From CAZTVF01 sp964616985 (GTDB lineage: Bacteria > Planctomycetota > Phycisphaerae > SM23-33), in NCBI GenBank assembly GCA_964616985.1, contig CAZTVF010000001.1, forward strand, positions 1 to 64,000: 64,000 bases of DNA, given 5' to 3'. The notes under the pieces were generated by a model, which was not told where the DNA came from, did no database searches, and saw only the letters and a program-made list of their open reading frames with translations. Made by a program: the position numbers and the translations under genes. Position 1 is the stretch's first letter; the number at the start of each line of letters is the position of its first letter. Shown one piece after another: positions 1-8,945 of this stretch.

Positions 1-121
1 ATTCAGGCTCCAATGTCACTTGTTATTTATGCATCTCAGATTTGAATCTGCGTTACCGGTTACTGTCACATGCGTTCCCGGGGCCGCACTTCCATTCGAA
101 TACTTGTGAAAGGGATGCATC

Positions 122-2137
122 ATGAACGCGAGAATTCTTTGCGTCATCATCGTCGCCGCAGGCCTTTTCGTCGCCACTGTCCAGGCCCAGCCGACCACCA
201 AGCCGGCGTCGGTGAAGGTCGAGCCCGTTATTGACCACATCCCCGCGGGGGCCTTGGGGTTCATCGTCATCAAGGATGTCGCCGGCGCCGCGGGCAAGGT
301 GGATCAGTACATCAAGGACATCGGCTTCGGCGAGCCGATGAAGGAAAACCTGCCCGACGGCATCCTGGGTGCGCTGAAGATGCTGCCCATCGGCGAGATC
401 AACATTGCCGGCGGCTTGGCCGTGGTCATGTTGGACCCCAATGCGTTCGGCGTGGACCTCGTCGGCATGATGGGCCTGCCCGAACCGAGCAACTATGATC
501 GAATGATCATGGGCCAGACCGATACCGACGCGGATGACGCCGATGATTCCGAGGATGAAGACGACGCCGCCACCAAGCCGGCCAAGCCCACTACCAGTCC
601 CGGGGCCAAGCCCGCCAATGCGGCGGCGACCCGGCCCAGCGGTTCGACCGACCCCAACGATCTTCCCGTCGTTCTGCTGGTGGCCGCAAGCGGCGTGAGC
701 GAACTGCTGCCCATGGCCGTTGACGACGGCGGCGGCATCTTCAAGATCGAGATCGGCCCCGTCAGGCTCTTCGGCGCCAAGACCGGCAACTACGTCGCGT
801 TGGGCATCAGCCGCAAGGCCGTCGAGGCCATCACCAAGGCCAACAAATTCGTCGCTGGCGAACTGTCCAAGGAGCAGGCCGCCATCCTTGCCGCCAGCGA
901 CCTCGCCGTCCGCCTCAACATGAACGTCGCCAGCCCCACCGCGACGCAACTCGTCGCGTGGTTCGAGAAGATGGTGCACGGCAGCCCGTTTTTCCTGCTG
1001 TCGCTGCCGCCGGCGGCGGTGCTCTACCCGCAGATGCCTTTCTACCGCTACGCCATGGGCGAGATGGAGAGCTTCACCGTCGCCCTGAGGATCGAAAAGA
1101 CCGGCCTGGCCGCCGACGTGCTGGTGGACTGGAAAACCGACAGCCTCTTCGCCAAGGCGTACGCCGACTGCAAGGACTGCCCGCCGCTGGGCACGCGGCT
1201 GCCCGACCGCAAGAGCGTGATGACCATCGCCGCCGCCCCCGAGGGCGGGCCCAGCGGCAGGGCGCTGGATGCCAAGCGGGCTGAGTCGGCCCAGCAGATG
1301 CTCAGCAGACTTTCCGAAGACGAACAGAAAAAGGTGATGGGGCTGGCCGCCGACGTGGCGGCGCAGGTCGACCGGTGGGAGATCGTGTTCGGCGGCGGGG
1401 AGGAAGGCGGCGGCGTCTTCTCGATCGCGCTGGTGCTGCAGGGCAAGGACCCGGACAAGATCAAGAAGGCCATGGCCGAGGTCATCCAGACCGCGCCGGG
1501 GCTGATCTTCAGCGGCATGGCCGGGTCGAATGAGTTCGACAGCCACATCAACATGGAGTTCGTAAAGGACGCCGAGACGCTCGACGGCCTGGCCGTGGAC
1601 GCGATCGAATTCTCGCCCAAGGGCCAGGACCTTCGTGAACGTGATTTGGAGGAGATGGAGAAGATCATGGGCGAGCGGAAGATCCGCTGCCTGATGGCGG
1701 CCGCCGACGATAAGACCGTGGTGGTGACGATGGGCGGCGGGACCAAGTTCCTCGCCGAGGCCATCAAGGCGGCCAAGGGCGAGGGCAAGGTAGTCAAGGC
1801 CCAGACGGCGGCAGAAAGCCTCAAGTTCCTGCCGGCGAAGCCCAGCACGCTGATCCTGTTCAACGGGGCCAACATGTTCGACAGCGTGATCCACGCCTAC
1901 ACGACCATGTCCGGCGAGAAATCCGAGGCGCCGGTGAATTTCACCGTCAAGACGCCCATCGCCTACGGCAGCGTCGTCATCGGCAAGCAGAAGCACGGCG
2001 TGCTCTACGTGCCGACGGCCCTGGTGAAGGAGGCCGTCAAGGCCTACTACGACATGGAGAAGTGGAACCACGAGCGTTACGGCCGCTACCGCAACGACGG
2101 TCCGTCGACGACGCCGCCCGACAAGAACGATTTCTGA
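122..2137 (+). CDS. secreted hypothetical protein (671 aa)
   Basis: I do not recognise a named family. Residues 1-22 form a typical Sec signal peptide ending in an Ala-Gln-Ala region, so the protein is probably exported. After an N-terminal globular part there is a low-complexity linker (about residues 137-185) rich first in Asp/Glu and then in Thr/Lys/Pro/Ala, as in many planctomycete exported proteins. The rest (about 190-650) reads as a folded alpha/beta protein with no catalytic motif I can name. The general look, an opening Ile-Pro-x-x-Ala-Leu-Gly-Phe segment followed by repeated model-like blocks, resembles DUF3352-type planctomycete proteins, but that is an inference. The start at 122 is supported by AAGGGA about eight bases upstream. 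It stands alone, convergent with the zinc-ribbon gene. Confidence 0.75.
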   Translation: MNARILCVIIVAAGLFVATVQAQPTTKPASVKVEPVIDHIPAGALGFIVIKDVAGAAGKVDQYIKDIGFGEPMKENLPDGILGALKMLPIGEINIAGGLAVVMLDPNAFGVDLVGMMGLPEPSNYDRMIMGQTDTDADDADDSEDEDDAATKPAKPTTSPGAKPANAAATRPSGSTDPNDLPVVLLVAASGVSELLPMAVDDGGGIFKIEIGPVRLFGAKTGNYVALGISRKAVEAITKANKFVAGELSKEQAAILAASDLAVRLNMNVASPTATQLVAWFEKMVHGSPFFLLSLPPAAVLYPQMPFYRYAMGEMESFTVALRIEKTGLAADVLVDWKTDSLFAKAYADCKDCPPLGTRLPDRKSVMTIAAAPEGGPSGRALDAKRAESAQQMLSRLSEDEQKKVMGLAADVAAQVDRWEIVFGGGEEGGGVFSIALVLQGKDPDKIKKAMAEVIQTAPGLIFSGMAGSNEFDSHINMEFVKDAETLDGLAVDAIEFSPKGQDLRERDLEEMEKIMGERKIRCLMAAADDKTVVVTMGGGTKFLAEAIKAAKGEGKVVKAQTAAESLKFLPAKPSTLILFNGANMFDSVIHAYTTMSGEKSEAPVNFTVKTPIAYGSVVIGKQKHGVLYVPTALVKEAVKAYYDMEKWNHERYGRYRNDGPSTTPPDKNDF

Positions 2138-2205
2138 TCCGGATCGGACTGGAGCAGGGCCGGTGGCGTTGCCCGGACATGGGCTCAATCGAAAGAGCAA
2201 GACCG

Positions 2206-2355
2206 GGATTGCACGGATTTCGGGATTACACGGAGACTATCTGACGGTTGAAGCAGGGAGTAACGCTTTGGCAGTGGCTTGCCGTTCGGCGCTGTAGAAG
2301 CCCCAGGCGCCACCGGTATTGTATAGCGCCGAACGGCAAGCCGCCGCCCAGCGCA
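2206..2355. repeat. intergenic composite repeat: GGATTACACGG words plus class A hairpin
   Basis: The convergent gap holds two kinds of repeat. At 2206-2235 the words GGATTGCACGGATTT and GGGATTACACGG follow each other; related words occur at 18001-18027 and 40147-40172. At 2275-2296 and 2322-2346 lie the two arms of a long hairpin, TGGCTTGCCGTTCGGCGCT and its near-perfect complement. The same hairpin, preceded by the same GGGAGTAACGC leader, recurs at 40226-40315, and without the leader at 46536-46608 and 56964-57038. No protein-coding signal is seen here. It could act as a bidirectional terminator. Confidence 0.7.
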
Positions 2356-2392
2356 CCCCAGTGTTCCGTTGAGCCCAGACCTCGAAATCCAA

Positions 2393-2905
2393 TCACTTCG
2401 CCGCTCGCAGCTCGTCCCGGAGCTGCGTGAGGAAGCCTTGCAGCACGCGGGGCGGGATCTTGCCCAGTGCCGGCTCCTTGGCCGTGCCCTTGATGAAGTC
2501 TTCGACCGCGGCGAGGCCGACGGCCTTGTTCCTCTTGAGGTTTGAGACGTGAACCGCCAGGCGATCGACCTTGTAGTTGGCTGCGTCGAGGCAATAGTTC
2601 ACTACGTGATGGTGGAGATCCTGACTTGATTCCACAGCATGGCCAGCGCCCTTGGCGGGCTTGTCACTGCTCATTTCCTTCAGCAGGTCTCGCTCGCGGC
2701 GGCGGAGCGCTTCGATTTCCTGCTGGCGGCGGCGCTCCTCCTCTTCGTCCAGCGGCGCGAGGTCCAAGTCGCCATCGTCCTCGGTCTTGGGTACCGGGAT
2801 ATAATTCGCATGGCCGCAGAAGGGGCACTTGCCTCGCTTGCCGGCAGCGCCGTCGGGGGCCTTGATTTCTTTCTGGCAACTCTCGCAACGGAAGGCGATG
2901 GTCAT
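2393..2905 (-). CDS. zinc-ribbon protein (170 aa)
   Basis: The N-terminus carries two CxxC knuckles (Cys7/Cys10 and Cys27/Cys30) in the arrangement of the short zinc ribbons that open many planctomycete proteins. A Glu/Arg-rich predicted coiled coil follows at about 48-75, then a helical C-terminal domain (about 90-170) with no motif I recognise. There is no signal peptide, so it is probably cytoplasmic. A GGGAGAA ribosome-binding site sits seven bases before the ATG at 2905. Function unknown; the ribbon suggests nucleic-acid or protein binding. Confidence 0.7.
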   Translation of the reverse strand: MTIAFRCESCQKEIKAPDGAAGKRGKCPFCGHANYIPVPKTEDDGDLDLAPLDEEEERRRQQEIEALRRRERDLLKEMSSDKPAKGAGHAVESSQDLHHHVVNYCLDAANYKVDRLAVHVSNLKRNKAVGLAAVEDFIKGTAKEPALGKIPPRVLQGFLTQLRDELRAAK

Positions 2906-2996
2906 GGCGTTCTCCCTTCGTCTGGTTCACGTTGTTCGGGGCCTCGCGCCCATGAGCGTAGTATACCAGCCGCCAAGCCTTCCGGTCGAGCGTGCG

Positions 2997-3197
2997 CTAC
3001 GCGTGCGTGTGCCGGTTCTTGATCCTGTGCATCGCCATGCCCACCCCCAGCACCGCCAAGCCGATGATCAGGGCCGCCACCGATACATACAGCATCGCGA
3101 TGGCCACGTGCATCATGATCGCCGTCACGGCCAGCACCACGATCAAGACGCCGATCGCGATCAGCCACCTGCCCCAATGATGTTTTGTTTCCGCCAT
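2997..3197 (-). CDS. small two-helix membrane protein (66 aa)
   Basis: The short protein has a His-containing N-terminus, two closely spaced hydrophobic helices (about residues 8-28 and 32-52) and a basic His-rich tail. The ATG at 3197 was chosen over an upstream one because AGGGAGG lies at a good distance before it. It follows the zinc-ribbon gene on the same strand with about 90 bases between. No family is recognised and the function is unknown. Confidence 0.6.
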   Translation of the reverse strand: MAETKHHWGRWLIAIGVLIVVLAVTAIMMHVAIAMLYVSVAALIIGLAVLGVGMAMHRIKNRHTHA

Positions 3198-3282
3198 GTG
3201 GATCCTCCCTTCCGTCTGATTCATCTTAGGCACTTGTTCATTCCCGGATGCAGGCGTATATTGGATCATCGGCAGGATATAC

Positions 3283-3585
3283 ATGAGTCAGATTCACATC
3301 GACATTCCGACCGCCCGACTCCGCGATTTCTGCCGTCGGCATCACATTCGCCGTATGGCATTCTTCGGATCTGTCCTGCGGGATGATTTCGGCCCACAAA
3401 GCGATGTCGACGTCCTCGTCGAGTTTGAACAGGCGCACGTGCCGGGCTTGGCATTCTTTGGGATGGAAGCCGAGCTTTCAGCCATCCTGGGGCGAAAAGT
3501 GGATCTTAACACTCCCGGCTTCCTTGGCCCAACCATCCTGGAACGCGTCCTGCAAGAGGCTGAGGATCAGTATGTCCAAGCATGA
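3283..3585 (+). CDS. mntA: MntA-like nucleotidyltransferase antitoxin (MNT domain)
   Basis: This 100-residue protein has the minimal nucleotidyltransferase signature GSx10DxD (GSVLRDDFGPQSDVD, residues 29-43) and ends shortly after the core. In the MntA-HepT family, such a protein adenylylates a Tyr of the HepT RNase toxin and so neutralises it. The start is preceded by GCAGGATAT. Its last 14 bases overlap the ATG of the hepT-like frame at 3572, the usual tight coupling of these pairs. The partner is frame-broken here (see next entry), so the antitoxin may be orphaned. Confidence 0.85.
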   Translation: MSQIHIDIPTARLRDFCRRHHIRRMAFFGSVLRDDFGPQSDVDVLVEFEQAHVPGLAFFGMEAELSAILGRKVDLNTPGFLGPTILERVLQEAEDQYVQA

Positions 3586-3903
3586 TGATACGATCACGCT
3601 TCGGCACATGCTGGACCACGCGACGGAAGCGATGACCTCAGTCAGTCGCTTGACCGTGTGGACCTTGATACCAATCGCATCCTCGATCTTGCTCTGATTC
3701 ACCTGCTGGAGATCGTCGGCGAATCAGCCGGCCGCATGTCAGTTGACTTCCGAGATCGCCACCCTGAGATTCCTTGGGGTCAGATCATCGGCCTGCGCAA
3801 GCGGCTGATCCACGGATACGATTCCGTCGATCAGGATATCCTCTGGATGATTCTCACCCACGATCTGCCTGTGCTGGTCCGTCAGCTCCAAGCCATCATC
3901 TAA
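3572..3903 (+). pseudogene. hepT: HepT-like HEPN RNase toxin (DUF86), frameshifted
   Basis: The frame opening at ATG 3572 gives a normal DUF86 N-terminus (about 26 residues, to roughly 3650) and then loses similarity. The rest of the family continues in another frame from about 3640 to the stop at 3903. That part includes the HEPN catalytic pattern R-x4-H-x-Y as RKRLIHGY, with Lys where Asn is usual. One base appears to be missing between about 3630 and 3655. Translating the two halves together gives a full-length HepT of about 110 residues. Either the toxin is inactivated or the consensus has an indel error. The reading overlap with mntA is intact. Confidence 0.75.
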
Positions 3904-3976
3904 TCCTGGCATCGCGTCGTAAAACATCCGGCGGCACTTCCAATTGCCCTTTGTTCGCGACGGCGGGGCTCTTAAG

Positions 3977-5815
3977 ATGGCGGCCAGAATGAGAAACCTT
4001 GCAGACATCATCAGTCAGCGCGTCCTGCCCCGCATCTCCCGGCCCGGGCAGTACATCGGCCTGGAGATCAACTCCCGCTGGCCCGGCCGCCTGAGCGAGG
4101 GGCCGCCGGGCGTGACGGTCGCGCTGGCTTTCCCCGACGCGTACACCATCGGCATCTCGCACCTGGGCAGCCAGGTGCTCTACCAGATGCTCAATGAGAC
4201 GCCCGGGGTCGGCTGCGACCGCGCCTATTGCCCGCTGCCGGACGCCGAGGCGGTGCTGCGCCAGGAGGGCGTGCCGCTATTCGGCTGGGAGAGCCGCTGC
4301 GCCCTTCGCGATTTCGACATCGTGGGCTTCTCGCTGGGCTACGAACTGTGCGTCACCACCGTCCTGACGATGCTGGACCTGGCGGGCATTCCGCTGCACG
4401 CCCGCGATCGCCGCGATGGCGACCCCATCGTCATCGGCGGCGACGCGTTGGCTGACAGCCCCGAGCCGCTCGCCGACTTCTTCGACATCTTCCTCATCGG
4501 CGACGGCGAGCAGCCGCTGGCGGCCCTGGTGGAACTGGTGCGGCGGATGAAGGCACAGGGGGCGTCCCGCGCCGACACGATCCTCGCCGCCGCCCGCACC
4601 GTGCCCTCGGCCTATGCGCCCGGCCTGTACGAGCCGCAATACGACGCGGGGGGGAATTTCGCGGGCCTGACGCCGCTGGCACAGGGCCTGCCGACCGAGA
4701 TCCGCCGCGCGTGCCTGCCGAATCTGTCGGAGTCGCCCGCGGCGGCCGCACCGCTGGTGCCGCTGGCCGAGGCGGTCCACGACCGCGTGACCATCGAGGT
4801 CATGCGAGGCTGCCCCAACGCCTGCCGCTTCTGCCAGGCCGGCGCGGTGCGAAACCCCGTCCGCGCCCGCAGCGTGGCCGAAATCCAAGCCATCGCCCGC
4901 GCCGCCATCGCCGCCACGGGCTACCGCGAAATCTCGCTGCTGAGCCTCTCGACGAGCGACTACCCGCACCTCGAGGAGTTGATCGAGAAGCTCACCGCCG
5001 AATTCACACCGCAGAAGGTCTCGATCTCGCTGCCGTCGCTGCGGGTCGACAGCCAGCTGGCCCTGCTGCCCAAGCTCACCAGCGAGGTCCGTAAGGGCGG
5101 CCTTACCATCGCGGCCGAGGCCGGCAGCGACCGCCTCCGCCAGGCGATCCGCAAAGGCATCACCGAGGCCGACATGATCGCCGGCGTCCGCGCCGCCTAC
5201 GCCGCGGGCTGGCAGCGCGTGAAGGTGTACTTCATGGCCGGCCTGCCGGGCGAGACCGAGCAGGACATCGACGAGATCTTCGAACTGTGCAAGCGGCTGT
5301 CGCTCGCCCGCAAGGATGTGGACGGCCAGAAGGGCACGATCTCTGCCAGCGTCTCCTGGGCGGTGCCCAAGCCTCACACGCCGATGCAGTGGTGCTCCAT
5401 GCGAGACGCCGAATACTTCCTCGGCGTCCGAAGGCGCCTCAAGGACCTCGCCTACCGCTCGCCGGTGGCGTTCAAGTTCCATCACGTGGAGCGCAGCCTG
5501 CTGGAGGCGCTGCTGTGCCGCGGCGACCGCCGTGTCGGGGCGATCATCGAGGCCGCCTGGCGCGAAGGCGCCCGCCTCGACGCCTGGGACGACTACTTCC
5601 AGTACGACAAGTGGGTCGCGGCCATGGCCACCGCCGGTGCGGCTGCACTCCAGGCAGTATCCGCCGCCGCGGGCAAGCCCGTGACGCCCTACGACTACTG
5701 GGTCTTCCGCGAGCTTCCCACCGACTCGCCCCTTCCCTGGTCGCACATCAAGTGTGCCCGGGGCAGGACCTTCCTCCTGGCCGAGTACCAGCGCATGCGA
5801 GACGCGGCGAAGTAG
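3977..5815 (+). CDS. B12-binding-domain radical SAM protein (TIGR03960-like)
   Basis: The N-terminal part (about 30-200) looks like a cobalamin-binding Rossmann domain preceded by the FPDAYTIGISHLG segment typical of the TIGR03960 group. The radical SAM core follows, with the CxxxCxxC cluster motif in MRGCPNACRFCQAG near residue 280, and then an AEAGS segment and the KVYFMAGLPGET motif. The C-terminal region has the WAVPKPHTPMQW segment of this family. Family members are thought to modify RNA or protein, but the substrate is not known to me. It usually neighbours or is fused to a DUF2344 partner, which is absent here. The ATG at 3977 was chosen by family start; 3989 and a TTG at 3944 are alternatives, and no strong ribosome-binding site decides it. 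Confidence 0.85.
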   Translation: MAARMRNLADIISQRVLPRISRPGQYIGLEINSRWPGRLSEGPPGVTVALAFPDAYTIGISHLGSQVLYQMLNETPGVGCDRAYCPLPDAEAVLRQEGVPLFGWESRCALRDFDIVGFSLGYELCVTTVLTMLDLAGIPLHARDRRDGDPIVIGGDALADSPEPLADFFDIFLIGDGEQPLAALVELVRRMKAQGASRADTILAAARTVPSAYAPGLYEPQYDAGGNFAGLTPLAQGLPTEIRRACLPNLSESPAAAAPLVPLAEAVHDRVTIEVMRGCPNACRFCQAGAVRNPVRARSVAEIQAIARAAIAATGYREISLLSLSTSDYPHLEELIEKLTAEFTPQKVSISLPSLRVDSQLALLPKLTSEVRKGGLTIAAEAGSDRLRQAIRKGITEADMIAGVRAAYAAGWQRVKVYFMAGLPGETEQDIDEIFELCKRLSLARKDVDGQKGTISASVSWAVPKPHTPMQWCSMRDAEYFLGVRRRLKDLAYRSPVAFKFHHVERSLLEALLCRGDRRVGAIIEAAWREGARLDAWDDYFQYDKWVAAMATAGAAALQAVSAAAGKPVTPYDYWVFRELPTDSPLPWSHIKCARGRTFLLAEYQRMRDAAK

Positions 5816-5852
5816 CGGCCGCTACAATGTCGCAAGGCAAAAGGAGACGGTG

Positions 5853-7484
5853 ATGTCCACCACCATCGGGCAGTACCTGATCCGTCAATTGGGCGATCAC
5901 GGGGTGCGCCACGTCTTCGGCGTGCCCGGCGACTACTCGCTGCTGTTCATCCAGGAGCTCAACAAGAGCCCACTGGCGTTCATCAATACCGCCGACGAAC
6001 AGGGGGCGGGTTTCGCGGCCGACGCGTATGCCCGCCTGGGCCGGCTGGGGGCGGTGTGCGTCACGTACTCCGTCGGCAGCCTCAAGGTGGCCAACGCCGC
6101 CGCACAGGCGCACGCCGAGCGGTCGCCATTGGTGATCATCGTCGGCTCGCCCGGGCTCGCCGAGCGCGAGAAACACCCGCTCCTGCACCACCGCGTGAAC
6201 CAGTTCGACACGCAGTTGAAGATCTTCCGCGAACTCACCGTCGCCTCGGCCGCCCTGCACGACCCGCAGACCGCCTGCGACGAGATCGACCGTTGCCTCC
6301 ACGCGGCCGAGCGTCACAAGAGGCCCGTTTACATCGAGCTGCCGCGGGACATGGTCCATTCCCAATGCGATGCCAGCCACTGCCACGTCGATCTGCCGGA
6401 CGTGTCCGACGAGGGCGCCCTGGCCGAGGCGGCGGGCGAGGCGGCCGAGATGATCCGCTCTGCACGTCGCCCTGTGGTGGTCGCGGGGGAGGAGATCAAG
6501 CGGTTCGGCCTGCAGGGGCCGCTGCTGGAACTGGTCCGCCGCAACAACCTCCCCGTCGCGGCGACGCTCCTGGGCAAGAGCGCGGTCCGCGAGGACCTGC
6601 CGCAGTTCGTCGGCGTATACGCCGGGGCCCTGTCGTGCGAGGAAACCTGCCGCTTCGTCGAGTCGTGCGACTGCTTCATCCTCCTGGGGATGATGATGAC
6701 GGACCTGAACCTGGGCGTCTTCACGGCCCACATGGACCGATCGCGGACGATCCTGGCCAACCTGCAGGGGGTGAGCATAAAGCATCATCAATATGGCGTG
6801 CGAATGGCGCACTTCATCTCGGCCCTGCTGGGCCAGAGCCTGGGCGAGCGCGAACTGGGCACGCTGCCTCCGCGGCCCATGAGCGGCAACTTCGCCGCCG
6901 TGCCGGGGGCGGCCATCACCAACCGCCGGCTGTTCCAGAAGATTAACGAGTACATCGCCGACGACATGGTCGTGCTGGCCGACGTCGGCGACTCGCTCTT
7001 CGGCGGGATCGACCTGGTGATCCGTAACGAGGGCCGCTTTCTCAGCTGCGCGTACTACACCAACATGGGTTCCAGCGTGCCGGGCTCGGTCGGGGCGCAG
7101 CTGCTGGACCGCAAGCTTCGCCCGCTGGTGCTGGTGGGGGACGGGGCGTTTCAGATGACGGGCCTGGAGCTATCGACGGCCGCCCGCTACGGCCTGAGCC
7201 CGATCGTGGTGGTGCTCAATAACGGCGGGTATGCGACGGAACGATTCTTCCTCGATGGGGCGTTCAACGACCTGCAGCCATGGCGGTTCTCCCGCGTGCC
7301 CGACCTGCTCGGTGCGGGCAAGGGCTTCCTCGCCCGGACGGAAGATGAGCTCGAGGCCGCCCTGGCCGCAGCCAAGGCGAACACGGGGAGCTTCTCGATC
7401 ATCGACGTCATCCTCGACCCCGGCGACGTTTCCGACGGGCTCAAGCGACTGGGCGTCGGCTTCGGCAAGTCGGTGAGAGGATAA
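5853..7484 (+). CDS. ThDP-dependent 2-oxoacid decarboxylase (pyruvate/indolepyruvate decarboxylase family)
   Basis: This 543-residue protein has the three-domain layout of the pyruvate decarboxylase family. The N-terminal ThDP Pyr domain includes GVPGDYSL and the catalytic Glu in TADEQGAGFAADAYAR. The paired catalytic histidines are in LLHHR (near 105). The C-terminal PP domain has the ThDP/Mg motif GDG...NN (GDGAFQMTG to VLNNGGYATER). It should convert a 2-oxoacid to an aldehyde and CO2; the substrate (pyruvate, phenylpyruvate or indolepyruvate) cannot be read from the sequence. The start at 5853 has AAGGAGACGG before it. It lies 37 bases after the radical SAM gene and could be cotranscribed. 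Confidence 0.88.
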   Translation: MSTTIGQYLIRQLGDHGVRHVFGVPGDYSLLFIQELNKSPLAFINTADEQGAGFAADAYARLGRLGAVCVTYSVGSLKVANAAAQAHAERSPLVIIVGSPGLAEREKHPLLHHRVNQFDTQLKIFRELTVASAALHDPQTACDEIDRCLHAAERHKRPVYIELPRDMVHSQCDASHCHVDLPDVSDEGALAEAAGEAAEMIRSARRPVVVAGEEIKRFGLQGPLLELVRRNNLPVAATLLGKSAVREDLPQFVGVYAGALSCEETCRFVESCDCFILLGMMMTDLNLGVFTAHMDRSRTILANLQGVSIKHHQYGVRMAHFISALLGQSLGERELGTLPPRPMSGNFAAVPGAAITNRRLFQKINEYIADDMVVLADVGDSLFGGIDLVIRNEGRFLSCAYYTNMGSSVPGSVGAQLLDRKLRPLVLVGDGAFQMTGLELSTAARYGLSPIVVVLNNGGYATERFFLDGAFNDLQPWRFSRVPDLLGAGKGFLARTEDELEAALAAAKANTGSFSIIDVILDPGDVSDGLKRLGVGFGKSVRG

Positions 7485-7496
7485 GAGGAAACCGCG

Positions 7497-8789
7497 TCAT
7501 CCCGGCCGAGGCTGCGTCAGGGTGCCGGTTTCGCGGATGAACAGCGACAGGCCCAGCGATAGCACGGCCAGGCCCAGCATGGTGGCGGCGAGGGTCTGAT
7601 AGGCGGCGATGGGATAGAGGCGGACGCCGTCGACGAAAGGCGACACGCTTTCGTACAGGCCCAGGGCCCCGCCGGCGAGATTGTTGTACAGCGCGGTCAG
7701 CAGGTATGTCACCCCGTTGCCGAAGCCCAACGCGAACGCCACCGAGCCCGGTGGCGAAAGTTCTTTCAGCGTGGCCGTGAACATGGCCGAGAATCCCGTC
7801 GACACGGCCAGCATCACGTAACACATCATGAACCACCACGCTGGGGCGCCTCGCCACAGGCCGCCCAGCAGCAGGGCCAGCGCCACGACGGTGAGCGTCG
7901 TCGAAAAGAGCAGGAAGGGCCGCCGACGGTTCCCGGCCAGGCGCGAGATGAACCCCGAGCCGAACGCCGTGAACATCACCACCGTCATCATCATCGACGT
8001 CGCGCCCGACGCCGACAGCGCGGGCATGTGGCAGCAATCCTGCAGCACCTTGACGCCCATGGTGGCCTGCATGAGCAGGTAGCTGGCGAAGTTGATTGCC
8101 CCGCACACCAGCACGAGTACGACCTGCCGACTCTTGCACAACTGGCCCAGAACCTTCAGCGAGAAACCCTCGCTGGCGGCCGGCGTCGCGTGCGTCTTCC
8201 GCAGCAGCCACGCCACCAGCACCAGGGCCGCGGCACAGGCGACGCCCGCCGCCAGCATGGCGCTGCGCCAGCCCCACGTCGCCACCGCCCACTCCAGCGG
8301 CGCGGTGCCCGCGAAGCCGCCGCAGTATCCCGTAAACAGGACGAAGCCCAGCACCGAGGCGAAGTTCCTGGCCCCGAACAGCGGGTCGATCTCACGCACG
8401 ATGCTCAGGAACATGAAGCTCGCGCCCAGGCCCACCAAGGCCCGGCTGGCGTAGAGGGCCCCCAGGCTGGGCGAGAGGGGGAAGCAGATCGAGCCGATTG
8501 CCAGCAGCAATCCTCCGGCAAGCAGCGTGCGCGTCGCGCCGAAGCGGTCGGCCAGGGCCCCGACGATCACCTGCATCGCCGCGTAGATGTAGAGGTAGAT
8601 TGCGCCCAGCGTCGTCACGGCCGCGGCCGAGGCAGCGAAGGTGGACTGGATTTCGTTGAACACGTGGCCGGGCACGGCGATGCGCTGGAAGTAGGAGAAG
8701 AAGTACAGCAGGCACATGGCGATCAGCGTGACGATCGCCAGACGCCGCCGCGCCACGCGTCCAAGCAAGGTTGTGGGCTCGCCAATCAT
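7497..8789 (-). CDS. MFS transporter
   Basis: The 430-residue protein has about twelve hydrophobic helices in two six-helix halves. Between helices 2 and 3 it has the MFS loop motif G-x-x-x-D-R-x-G-x-R as GALADRFGATRT. The N-terminal half resembles glycerol-phosphate or nitrate type MFS proteins (SYFQRIAVPGH), but the substrate is unknown. The start at 8789 excludes a short upstream extension that reads through a CACCACAAA/ACAGAGAACAC repeat. No good ribosome-binding site is seen. It converges with the decarboxylase gene (12 bases apart) and diverges from the glycosyltransferase gene. Confidence 0.85.
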   Translation of the reverse strand: MIGEPTTLLGRVARRRLAIVTLIAMCLLYFFSYFQRIAVPGHVFNEIQSTFAASAAAVTTLGAIYLYIYAAMQVIVGALADRFGATRTLLAGGLLLAIGSICFPLSPSLGALYASRALVGLGASFMFLSIVREIDPLFGARNFASVLGFVLFTGYCGGFAGTAPLEWAVATWGWRSAMLAAGVACAAALVLVAWLLRKTHATPAASEGFSLKVLGQLCKSRQVVLVLVCGAINFASYLLMQATMGVKVLQDCCHMPALSASGATSMMMTVVMFTAFGSGFISRLAGNRRRPFLLFSTTLTVVALALLLGGLWRGAPAWWFMMCYVMLAVSTGFSAMFTATLKELSPPGSVAFALGFGNGVTYLLTALYNNLAGGALGLYESVSPFVDGVRLYPIAAYQTLAATMLGLAVLSLGLSLFIRETGTLTQPRPG

Positions 8790-8889
8790 TTCGCGGGATT
8801 TCACCACAAACGATACAGAGAACACAAAAGAAAGTTTACTTCCCGCGCCGTCGCGCGAAACACCTTGCGAATCGGCACGTGTTTTGACA

Positions 8890-8907
8890 GAATCCCTGGC
8901 GGGATTC
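8890..8907. promoter_or_regulatory. inverted repeat in divergent promoter region
   Basis: GAATCCC-TGGC-GGGATTC is a perfect seven-base inverted repeat between the divergent MFS and glycosyltransferase genes. A TTGACA-like hexamer (8884-8889) touches it. It could be an operator, but no regulator is nearby. Confidence 0.35.
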
Positions 8908-8945
8908 GCCCCAGAAGGAGTCGCTGCATTTCCAGCGTCAAAACG

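Noticed and set aside
53..2200. A 715-codon minus-strand frame opposite the first gene
   Set aside because: The product is His/Arg/Leu-rich shadow sequence with no ribosome-binding site. The plus frame has a signal peptide and normal composition.
8028..8945. A 306-codon N-terminal extension of the GT39-like gene
   Set aside because: It lies antisense within the MFS gene and has shadow composition; the membrane protein starts naturally at 8946.
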